A stretch of DNA of 64,000 bases, from contig CAZMCH010000003.1 in the NCBI GenBank assembly GCA_964564735.1, positions 1 to 64,000 of the forward strand, read 5' to 3'. Source of the stretch: CAZMCH01 sp964564735. GTDB taxonomy: Bacteria > Poribacteria > DTPJ01. The number at the start of each line of letters is the position of its first letter. The stretch's first letter is position 1. The translations under genes were made by a program, and so were the position numbers. This document shows positions 16,872 to 23,573 of this stretch, in pieces. Below the pieces are notes generated by a model. That model searched no databases, was not told the DNA's origin, and saw only the letters and a program-made list of their open reading frames with translations.

Positions 16872-17483
16872 TTATTTTTTTATATTTCCCCATGAAATAG
16901 CAAGCTTTCCAGCGATTTCAACAGATGTAAGCTGAGTTCCCGGAACAGTAAATCTAAGATAGATGTCATCAGCAACATCATTTGGTCCAGCCCATACCCA
17001 AAATGCTTTGCAATCTGGATTCTGTAACCCGTTGGCTTTCATAGTAGCAGCACCGAAGCCCCATATTCCTGCACCAAACTGATCCATCTGTGTTGCGGAT
17101 TCCCATTTACTGTCATCAAAATCCATCTTTTCCCAGCCGTCTTTGCGTTCTGCTATTGGTTTGCCAGCATTTGCTTTCCATGTTTTATCACTGCCGAAAT
17201 ATCTGCCATCATCAAGGACAATATCAGCAAGGGCGCCTCCCTTACCAGTGGCACCGGGTTCAGCATCATGGATATATAAACCGATGACAGCACCACCATT
17301 TTTCAAACTAAAATTATATACTCCAATCTTCTGCCAGTCATTTCCTTCACCAACTTTTTCACCATTTACGAAGGCAACCCAAGTATTATCACCACTTACT
17401 CGAAGTTTATTTGCTGCCGATGCACATAAACATATAACAAAAACAAAGAAAACGACAAAAAAACTAGTAAAAAATCTTCTCAT
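16872..17483 (-). CDS. Secreted beta-sandwich protein, paralogue A, with C-terminal WG-x-IK tag
   Basis: 203 residues from the ATG at 17483 (AAAGGAAA 7 nt upstream; the ATG at 17498 lacks a ribosome-binding site). Signal peptide about 1-24 ending C-A-S-A-A. The mature protein reads L-R-V-S-G-D-N-T-W-V-A-F-V-N-G-E-K-V-G-E-G-N-D-W-Q and W-E-K-M-D-F-D-D-S-K-W, which resembles galactose-binding-like jelly rolls attached to glycosidases, but no catalytic domain is present. The end I-A-G-K-L-A-I-S-W-G-N-I-K-K matches the tag of its neighbours. It is a close paralogue of the gene 18 bp upstream, with which it must be co-transcribed. Confidence 0.85.
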   Translation of the reverse strand: MRRFFTSFFVVFFVFVICLCASAANKLRVSGDNTWVAFVNGEKVGEGNDWQKIGVYNFSLKNGGAVIGLYIHDAEPGATGKGGALADIVLDDGRYFGSDKTWKANAGKPIAERKDGWEKMDFDDSKWESATQMDQFGAGIWGFGAATMKANGLQNPDCKAFWVWAGPNDVADDIYLRFTVPGTQLTSVEIAGKLAISWGNIKK

Positions 17484-17501
17484 GGCATTTCCTTTCATTT
17501 T

Positions 17502-18140
17502 TTAAAAATATGATTTTATTGTTCCCCATGTAGTTGTAGCTTTTGCATTATCCTCAACAGCTAATTTCGTTCCGAAACTATATCGGAAAAAAACCTCATC
17601 AGCAACATCGTTTGGTCCAGCCCAGCACCAGAAGGCTTTACAATCAGGTTCTTGCAATCCATTTGCTTTCATAGCACCAGCGCCAAACCCCCATATTCCT
17701 GCACCAAATTGTTCATAAAGTGTAGGTTCCATCCATTTTGAGTCATCAAATTTTGGATTGATCCAATCCTTATTTTTCATATAACCTGCATCGTCACTGC
17801 ATTTCCATGTTTGCACACCCGATTTATCTTTATCACCAGTAGCGATATATACTTTATTATCAAGCACTATATCCGCAAGAAAACCACCTTTGCCAGATGC
17901 CCCCGGTTCTGCATCATGGACGTGAATTGCTACAACAAAAGAACCACCTTTTATACTAAAGTTATATATTCCGACTTTCTGCCAGTCTGCACCTTCACCA
18001 ACCTTTTCACCATCAATATAGGCTTCCCAAGTGTTATCTCCGCTCATCCTTAATGTTCCTTTAGTCGGATCAGCAGAGTATACCGTTGCAACTGATAATA
18101 CCATTAAGAATGTAAATAAACCAATAAATACTTTTTTCAT
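17502..18140 (-). CDS. Secreted beta-sandwich protein, paralogue B, with C-terminal TWG-x-IK tag
   Basis: 212 residues from the ATG at 18140 (GAGGG 9 nt upstream). Signal peptide about 1-22 (MKKVFIGLFTFLMVLSVATV). The body aligns along its length with the following gene: L-R-M-S-G-D-N-T-W-E-A-Y-I-D-G-E-K-V-G-E-G, H-D-A-E-P-G-A-S-G-K-G-G, G-A-G-I-W-G-F-G-A, and D-C-K-A-F-W-C-W-A-G-P-N-D-V-A-D. The fold looks like a ligand-binding jelly roll, perhaps for carbohydrate; there is no enzyme motif. It ends K-A-T-T-T-W-G-T-I-K-S-Y-F. It lies 118 bp downstream of the sigma factor gene on the same strand. Confidence 0.85.
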   Translation of the reverse strand: MKKVFIGLFTFLMVLSVATVYSADPTKGTLRMSGDNTWEAYIDGEKVGEGADWQKVGIYNFSIKGGSFVVAIHVHDAEPGASGKGGFLADIVLDNKVYIATGDKDKSGVQTWKCSDDAGYMKNKDWINPKFDDSKWMEPTLYEQFGAGIWGFGAGAMKANGLQEPDCKAFWCWAGPNDVADEVFFRYSFGTKLAVEDNAKATTTWGTIKSYF

Positions 18141-18216
18141 AACCAATACCCTCTTTCTGTAATAAGAAAAAGCTAATATTTATGTTAGAAAACACATATT
18201 TTTTTATTAATTATTA

Positions 18217-18227
18217 ATCACCTCCTT
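18217..18227 (-). promoter_or_regulatory. Extended Shine-Dalgarno-like sequence without a usable start codon
   Basis: The minus strand reads AAGGAGGTGAT, complementary to a bacterial 16S 3' end. No ATG follows at normal spacing, and an overlapping GTG opens only four codons before a stop. It lies 87 nt before the ATG of the secreted protein at 18140, like the element at 16809-16820. Confidence 0.35.
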
Positions 18228-18258
18228 CTAAATCCATAAATTACCTAGTTATTAACTT

Positions 18259-19236
18259 CTAGTTTTCAAGGAAATCAGCCAATTTATTGCATCTTTTTGG
18301 GTGGCGTAACTTACTTATAGCTTTTTTTTCTATTTGTCTTATCCTCTCGCGTGTTATGCCGAATTTCATTCCAATCTGCTCTAATGTATGAATTTTGCCA
18401 TCATATAAACCAAAACGCAGTCTGATGATTTCTGCCTCACGAGGCAATAGACCACTTAGGGCATCATCTAAGTATTCCTTAATTGCCTCTGATATTACAT
18501 TATCTTCCGGGGATGGAAAGTCTTCATTTTGGACAGTGTCTATAATGCACTTTCTGTCTTCCTCATCAATGGGATTATCAAGATATGTAACACTTTGTGA
18601 AAATTTCATAACTTTGCATATTTTTTCTATTGGAATTGATGTCTCTTTTGAGATTTCCTCAATTGTAGGCATAACATCATAATTCTGCTTAAATCTTTCT
18701 GTAATACGATTTATACGGTTCAAAATTTCAACAATATGGGCAGGAAGGCGTATCGTCCTGCTATAATCTGTCAATGCTCGCATCATGCTTTGCTGAATCC
18801 ACCAAGTAGCATACGTGGTAAATTTGTATCCTTTTTCTGGTTTAAATTTCTCTGTTGATTTCATCAAACCAATATTTCCCTCTTGAATAAGGTCAAGAAA
18901 AGACAGTCCAAGGTTTCTATATTTCATAGCGATTTTAACTACAAGTCGAAGATTGGCTTCAAACAACCTCATTTTAGCTTGATATATTTCATTTTTATCA
19001 ACCTCACCTGGATTAGTTGATGCGAGTATTAGTATATCAAATATTTTTTCTTTTTCTTCAGGACAAAGAAGTGGTATTCTACCTATTTGACGAAGGTATA
19101 TATTAATGCAATCTGAATCATAAAAATCATTGTTAAATAAATTTTGATCATTTTCATTTGTTTCTTTATCTAACAATAGGGGGGATTTCTCTATTTTAGG
19201 ATCATTAAATTTCGAATATTTATAAGTTAGATTCAA
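18259..19236 (-). CDS. RNA polymerase sigma-70 family factor (group 1/2 type)
   Basis: 325 residues. Region 1.2: I-N-I-Y-L-R-Q-I-G-R-I-P-L-L. Region 2: N-L-R-L-V-V-K-I-A-M-K-Y and D-L-I-Q-E-G-N-I-G-L-M-K, then T-Y-A-T-W-W-I-Q-Q-S-M (-10 melting and recognition). Region 3 follows R-T-I-R-L-P-A-H. Region 4.2: T-L-E-Q-I-G-M-K-F-G-I-T-R-E-R-I-R-Q-I-E (-35 recognition). There is no long region 1.1, so it may be the primary sigma of a small-sigma lineage or an RpoS/SigB-like alternative factor. The start is TTG at 19236 with GGGAG 10 nt upstream. A consensus promoter at 19487-19515 gives a leader of about 244 nt containing a large inverted repeat. Confidence 0.93.
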   Translation of the reverse strand: MNLTYKYSKFNDPKIEKSPLLLDKETNENDQNLFNNDFYDSDCINIYLRQIGRIPLLCPEEKEKIFDILILASTNPGEVDKNEIYQAKMRLFEANLRLVVKIAMKYRNLGLSFLDLIQEGNIGLMKSTEKFKPEKGYKFTTYATWWIQQSMMRALTDYSRTIRLPAHIVEILNRINRITERFKQNYDVMPTIEEISKETSIPIEKICKVMKFSQSVTYLDNPIDEEDRKCIIDTVQNEDFPSPEDNVISEAIKEYLDDALSGLLPREAEIIRLRFGLYDGKIHTLEQIGMKFGITRERIRQIEKKAISKLRHPKRCNKLADFLEN

Positions 19237-19280
19237 CCTTTTTTATCTCCCATCGTCTAATTATATGAAAAATGGACTAT

Positions 19281-19400
19281 ATGACTTGTGCTTATCTTGG
19301 GATATAAAAAAGGGAATTTATACACTCTCCCTAAACTCATACAGCCTAAATAATCCAACCCCTCACGGATTTAAAGTCTGCATAGATAAGCATAAGTCAT
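19281..19400 (-). ncRNA. Structured 5' leader element upstream of the sigma factor gene
   Basis: 17-nt arms at 19281-19297 and 19384-19400 are complementary except for one mismatch and enclose 86 nt. Inside, the minus-strand RNA can form smaller hairpins (AATCC with GGATT; AGGGA with TCCCT). It lies within the predicted leader between the promoter at 19487-19515 and the TTG start. Read on the plus strand, the distal arm is followed by TTTTTAT, so a plus-strand small RNA ending there is an alternative. It matches no RNA family I recognise. Confidence 0.45.
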
Positions 19401-19486
19401 TTTTTATATGAAAATAAGAAAATCTATTTAGTCAGTTTATTTAAAGCAAACCGCCATAAATATTCTTATCAAACAATTATATATCC

Positions 19487-19515
19487 ATTATATATATAAC
19501 TCAAATTAAAGTCAA
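19487..19515 (-). promoter_or_regulatory. Sigma-70-type promoter of the sigma factor gene
   Basis: TTGACT (19515-19510), 17-nt spacer, TATAAT (19492-19487) on the minus strand. It predicts a start near 19480. Confidence 0.75.
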
Positions 19516-19640
19516 ACAGAAAATTTTATTAGTATCTGTCCTAAATTATTGGTCATAAAAAACCATCCACAATCCTCATAAAAACTTAATATAAAGAAAA
19601 TCAGAATAATAAGTTTAATATACTGGTTTTTAGCTTTTAT

Positions 19641-19673
19641 GAATCAATTTGATAGTAGGCTATAAATTGATTC
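19641..19673. repeat. Perfect 10-bp inverted repeat overlapping a -35 box (possible operator)
   Basis: GAATCAATTT (19641-19650) and its exact reverse complement (19664-19673) flank 13 bp. The right arm covers the -35 hexamer of the promoter at 19667-19695, where a repressor could act. Confidence 0.45.
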
Positions 19674-19695
19674 CTAAAATCTAATATGATATAAT
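19667..19695 (+). promoter_or_regulatory. Probable promoter of the PHP-peptidase pair
   Basis: TTGATT (19667-19672), 17-nt spacer, TATAAT (19690-19695). Leader to the ATG at 19788 is about 86 nt. Confidence 0.65.
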
Positions 19696-19787
19696 TTCTG
19701 TTAAGCTGAGTAAAGATAAAATTAGTATTTGTGTAAATTATTGGTTATATAAATCAGCTTTGTAATTGATAAGAAAGGTATGATAAA

Positions 19788-20648
19788 ATGAAAATTACAT
19801 CAGATTGGCATATTCATTCCCGCAATTCATGTGACGAAGCCAGTATGGAAGTTTCTGTATTGATAAAAATGGCGGAAGACAAAGGCGTAATTAATTATGG
19901 ATTAACTGACCATATCCATACACCATACAACATGCCTGATCTAGCTTCATCCCATAAGGAATTTATGGAAAACAATCCTTCTCCAAATTTCCATTTTGGT
20001 GTAGAGATTAGCTGTGTGTCGCAATGGGAAATTGATGAAATCAACACAGGGAAATATAATAAGCCTGTTTATGGTTTGCGATCTGGTGGTGTATCAGACT
20101 GTAAATTGGCTATCGAATTAGACCAAGATGATATTAAAAAATATCAGATAGAGTATGTGGTTGGTGGAACACATTGGCCTATGTATGTTCCTATTGAGCG
20201 AGAAGCCATTATAAGAGATTATCATAGACAAAATATGTTCCTAGTTACTCATCCATTGGTTGATATTGTTGCCCATCCCTGGTGGTGGCATGGACACTGG
20301 CAGGATTCTGATGGTATTTATAGAACAGAACCATGGTTTGATGATTTTGGCAAGATTCCCAAATCCATGCACAATGAGTTTGCATCATCAGCGATCCAGC
20401 ATAATAAAATAATAGAAATAAATATTAGTGCCATGCTTTTAAATCCACAGTATACCCTGCATTTCAAAAAACAATATTTGGAGTATATTGCAGAATTGAA
20501 ATCACAAGGAGTAAAGCTCTGCATTGGCTCGGATTGTCATTCATCTACCTATGATATTGATTTTGAGACTACATCCTCAATGCTTGATGATGTTTATATT
20601 AACGAAGAAGACCTATGGTGTCTTCCCGAGAGAAAATTAGATGAATAG
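19788..20648 (+). CDS. PHP-domain metal-dependent phosphoesterase
   Basis: 286 residues of the PHP (polymerase and histidinol phosphatase) family, a TIM-like barrel with a trinuclear metal site. Motifs in order: DWHIHSRNSCD (HxH at about 7-9), LTDHIHTP (about 39), a G-V-E-I-S strand (about 72), G-G-T-H-W-P, V-A-H-P-W-W and G-S-D-C-H-S (about 251). All expected His/Asp ligands appear present. The substrate is unknown; histidinol phosphate, nucleotides or sugar phosphates are possible. The stop overlaps the start of the peptidase gene by 8 bp, showing translational coupling. Confidence 0.85.
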   Translation: MKITSDWHIHSRNSCDEASMEVSVLIKMAEDKGVINYGLTDHIHTPYNMPDLASSHKEFMENNPSPNFHFGVEISCVSQWEIDEINTGKYNKPVYGLRSGGVSDCKLAIELDQDDIKKYQIEYVVGGTHWPMYVPIEREAIIRDYHRQNMFLVTHPLVDIVAHPWWWHGHWQDSDGIYRTEPWFDDFGKIPKSMHNEFASSAIQHNKIIEINISAMLLNPQYTLHFKKQYLEYIAELKSQGVKLCIGSDCHSSTYDIDFETTSSMLDDVYINEEDLWCLPERKLDE

Positions 20649-21819
20649 TCAAATAATATCAATTCTAATGATTTCTATAATCTTTATGGGGTGTGGTGAT
20701 TTTTTATCTTTTTTTGGAGGTTCAGACCGATTTATTGTATCTTTTAATTGGGATGTTAATCTTCATCAAATGATTAAAGAGCTAAAATCAGATGGGATTG
20801 AAATAAGGAAAACGCTTGATATAATTCATGGTGTTTCGTGTAAGCTTACCGATATTCAGGAGGAAAATTTAAGATTAATACCTTATATTAGATATATTGA
20901 ACTTGATTACGAATTATTTATGCTTGATATTGAATGTCCTAAAATTTTGATTGGAGAAAAATATACATTAATTAATCAAAATGAGAGCATAGATTGGGGA
21001 CTAAAGCGGATTAAAGCACCAGAAATATGGAATATAGCCACAGGGAAAAATGTTAAAATAGGTGTTATGGACACAGGCATAAATACAAACCATCCTGACT
21101 TAATAGGTGTAGTTACTGATGGTTTTGACGCCATTGCAGGTAAATCATTTAAAGATGACAATAATCATGGCACTTATGTTGCTTCTGTCATTGCAAGCAG
21201 GAAGAACAATATTGGAATTGTCGGCGTCGCACCAGAAGCGATCTTATATTCAATTAAGGTAATGAATAGTGAAGGTAGAGGATATATTTCAGATATATTA
21301 GATGGATGCCAATGGGCAATTAGGGAAGGGCTTGAGATTATAAATATGAGTCTCGGTTCTGATCAAAAATCAATCGCATTGGCTGAAGCCATAGAGATAT
21401 TGGCTTCTGAAGGAATTTGTGTAATTTCTGCAACAGGTAACGAAGGACAACATGGCATATTTTATCCTGCCAGAAATAATGTTGCAATTTGCGTCGGTGG
21501 TTCAGGAATGGACGACAATAGAATGTCTTGGTCAAATTATGGTCCTGAACTAAAATACAATGGAGTGCTGGCTCCCGGTGATTGGATACAAGTTGCAGAC
21601 AAAGACGGAAAATGGCGAAGAGTCTCTGGAACAAGTATAGCGACTCCTCATGTGACAGGCATATTTGCTTTACTTATGGAAGTTGGTTATCAAAACCCCG
21701 ATGATATACGCAAATTAATATTTAATGGTTCTTCACATTCTAATATGCCTGATGAGTTTGTTGGATATGGTATAGTAAATGCACAAAAATCATTTGAAAT
21801 AGCGGATTTAAATCATTAA
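20641..21819 (+). CDS. Subtilisin-like (S8) serine peptidase lipoprotein
   Basis: 392 residues. The N-terminal hydrophobic stretch ends in I-F-M-G-C-G (Cys about 18), so the enzyme is probably a lipoprotein. An I9-like propeptide region (about 30-95, R-F-I-V-S-F) precedes the catalytic domain. Catalytic motifs are complete: Asp in G-V-M-D-T-G-I-N (about 143), His in N-H-G-T-Y-V-A-S (about 175), Asn of the oxyanion hole in S-A-T-G-N-E-G, and Ser in S-G-T-S-I-A-T-P-H (about 331). It may process surface proteins. No SD sequence is evident because the start lies within the end of the PHP gene, so it is likely read by coupling. Confidence 0.92.
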   Translation: MNSQIISILMISIIFMGCGDFLSFFGGSDRFIVSFNWDVNLHQMIKELKSDGIEIRKTLDIIHGVSCKLTDIQEENLRLIPYIRYIELDYELFMLDIECPKILIGEKYTLINQNESIDWGLKRIKAPEIWNIATGKNVKIGVMDTGINTNHPDLIGVVTDGFDAIAGKSFKDDNNHGTYVASVIASRKNNIGIVGVAPEAILYSIKVMNSEGRGYISDILDGCQWAIREGLEIINMSLGSDQKSIALAEAIEILASEGICVISATGNEGQHGIFYPARNNVAICVGGSGMDDNRMSWSNYGPELKYNGVLAPGDWIQVADKDGKWRRVSGTSIATPHVTGIFALLMEVGYQNPDDIRKLIFNGSSHSNMPDEFVGYGIVNAQKSFEIADLNH

Positions 21820-21849
21820 TTATGACATAATAACATATATGATCGAACA

Positions 21850-21878
21850 TTGACGTATTTTGTTATGTTGATTATAAT
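21850..21878 (+). promoter_or_regulatory. Sigma-70-type promoter at the head of the polysaccharide locus
   Basis: TTGACG (21850-21855), 17-nt spacer, TATAAT (21873-21878). It predicts a start near 21885 and a leader of about 155 nt before the export gene. Confidence 0.7.
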
Positions 21879-22040
21879 AAATGTAATGTCGCATTTTGAT
21901 CATAGTGAGTATAAGAATGGAATTATGAAAAATCGCAAAAAATAAGATTTTATATATGAACTCAAATAATGGCATAATTCTTGTAATATAAAATAGAAAT
22001 TGTCAGAATATATATTTATAAAATATCAAAGAGGTTATAA

Positions 22041-23558
22041 ATGATAGAATTAGCTATATTATTATTAATGATGATTCAGTTCCAACCAACTGAGGAATAT
22101 GTTGCAAAAAAAGGTGATACTGTTATGATTACGGTATGGGAGAGGGAATCTCTCTCAGGCACAGTATTTGTTGACTCTAATGGCAATATAACCTTACCAA
22201 TGCCGATTGGTTCCGTTCAAGTCGTTGGAAAAACTGCAAATCAAATTTCTCAAATATTAACAGATCGTTTGAAGGAATATCTTATAAATCCTTCTGTTTT
22301 TGTATCTCTCAGTCCTTCTGAAGGCTTTAATGTTCATGTTCTAGGTGAGGTATCATCGCCGAATTTTGTAAAAGTGCCAGAAGGAACTACTGTTCAGGAA
22401 GCAATAGCAAGGGCAGGTGGTTTTACCAAATTATCAAATACAAAACGTATTCGTTTAATTCGCACAGAAGAAGATATAATTACTAAAACAGAAAAAAAGA
22501 CAGAAATTCTTATTGATTTTGATCGTTTTATTGAAAATAACGAGCTTTCATCAAATCCAGTTCTTAAAATTAATGACGTTATAATTGTTCCCCGTCTTTC
22601 AAAAACAAGTGAATACAATTACATTGCCTTTTTTGGTGCGGTAAACTCTCAAGGTATTAAGGAGGTAGAAAAGCCTTTGTCTCTTGTTAGAGCAATCGCT
22701 TTAGCTGGTGGATTAAGTAATACAGCATCAGCAAAAGATATATATATATTAAGTGCATCCGATGAAGGTATTTCTAGGAAAAGTGTGAACTTTGAGAAAT
22801 TTTTAAATGATGGTGATCTATCTTCTAATCCAATTGTAAATCTCGGAGATATGGTTTTTGTTCCAACAAAACCAGAAGACGAACCTCCTTTTATGGTAAG
22901 TGTTTCGGGGCAAGTAACAAAACCTGGCAAATATGCTGTAAAGAAAGGTTCCCGAGTTCTGGATGCCATTTATGAAGCAGGCGGTTTTGCTGATGATGCA
23001 GTTATTGATAGTATAAATGTTGTCCGAATTGATCCCAATAATTCAACAACAACACAAAATACTGTTAATATAAAAAATTATCTTTCTACTAATGATCTTA
23101 ATTTAAATCCAATTTTGATGGAGGGAGATAATATATTTGTTCCTCTCTCAAAAAATACTAAAATCATTCCACCTATACATCAGGCATTCTTATCTACAAT
23201 GAGTATAGACATAATGGGTGAAGTAGCCAAGCCTGGAACATATCAAGTTTCTACAAGTTGTAATCTTTTAGATATTATAAAAATTGCTGGTGGATATACA
23301 TCTAATGCTGATATAAAGAAAATTATTATTGTTTCAAACAAGACAAATTCAGATGTTTATAAACAATCCCAAAATTTTAATCTACAAAAAGTCCTAAAAA
23401 GTGGTGATATTAAAGATTTACCAGAATTATCTATGGGAGACATGGTTTTTATTCCGCAAAGATCATCTGAATCTGTTTGGAGAACTATTGTTAGGACTTC
23501 ATCTGAAATATCGACTATTTTTACAGTTTTTTATATTATAATAGGACGTTGGCGATAG
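22041..23558 (+). CDS. Polysaccharide export protein with four SLBB domains (Wza-like)
   Basis: 505 residues. The poly-export domain starts about residue 20 (YVAKKGDTVMITVWERESLS). Four SLBB domains follow, each with a G-x-V-x-x-P-G-x-Y-like core and an A-G-G-F/L/Y end: about 99, 195, 290 and 390. A C-terminal hydrophobic segment (about 485-502) may span the outer membrane as in Wza. In Wza-type systems this protein forms the envelope channel for capsule or exopolysaccharide. The N-terminus is hydrophobic but short and lacks a lipobox Cys, unlike classical Wza. AAAGAGG lies 7-8 nt before the ATG. It is the first gene of the locus, 15 bp before the Wzz/kinase gene. Confidence 0.92.
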   Translation: MIELAILLLMMIQFQPTEEYVAKKGDTVMITVWERESLSGTVFVDSNGNITLPMPIGSVQVVGKTANQISQILTDRLKEYLINPSVFVSLSPSEGFNVHVLGEVSSPNFVKVPEGTTVQEAIARAGGFTKLSNTKRIRLIRTEEDIITKTEKKTEILIDFDRFIENNELSSNPVLKINDVIIVPRLSKTSEYNYIAFFGAVNSQGIKEVEKPLSLVRAIALAGGLSNTASAKDIYILSASDEGISRKSVNFEKFLNDGDLSSNPIVNLGDMVFVPTKPEDEPPFMVSVSGQVTKPGKYAVKKGSRVLDAIYEAGGFADDAVIDSINVVRIDPNNSTTTQNTVNIKNYLSTNDLNLNPILMEGDNIFVPLSKNTKIIPPIHQAFLSTMSIDIMGEVAKPGTYQVSTSCNLLDIIKIAGGYTSNADIKKIIIVSNKTNSDVYKQSQNFNLQKVLKSGDIKDLPELSMGDMVFIPQRSSESVWRTIVRTSSEISTIFTVFYIIIGRWR

Positions 23559-23573
23559 AAATTGGAGATATGA

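Noticed and set aside
21970..21984. Sigma-54-like -24/-12 element (TGGCAT, 5 nt, TTGT) before the polysaccharide export gene.
   Set aside because: The -12 GC dinucleotide is GT, no other evidence of sigma-54 is in the window, and a good sigma-70 promoter lies 90 bp upstream.
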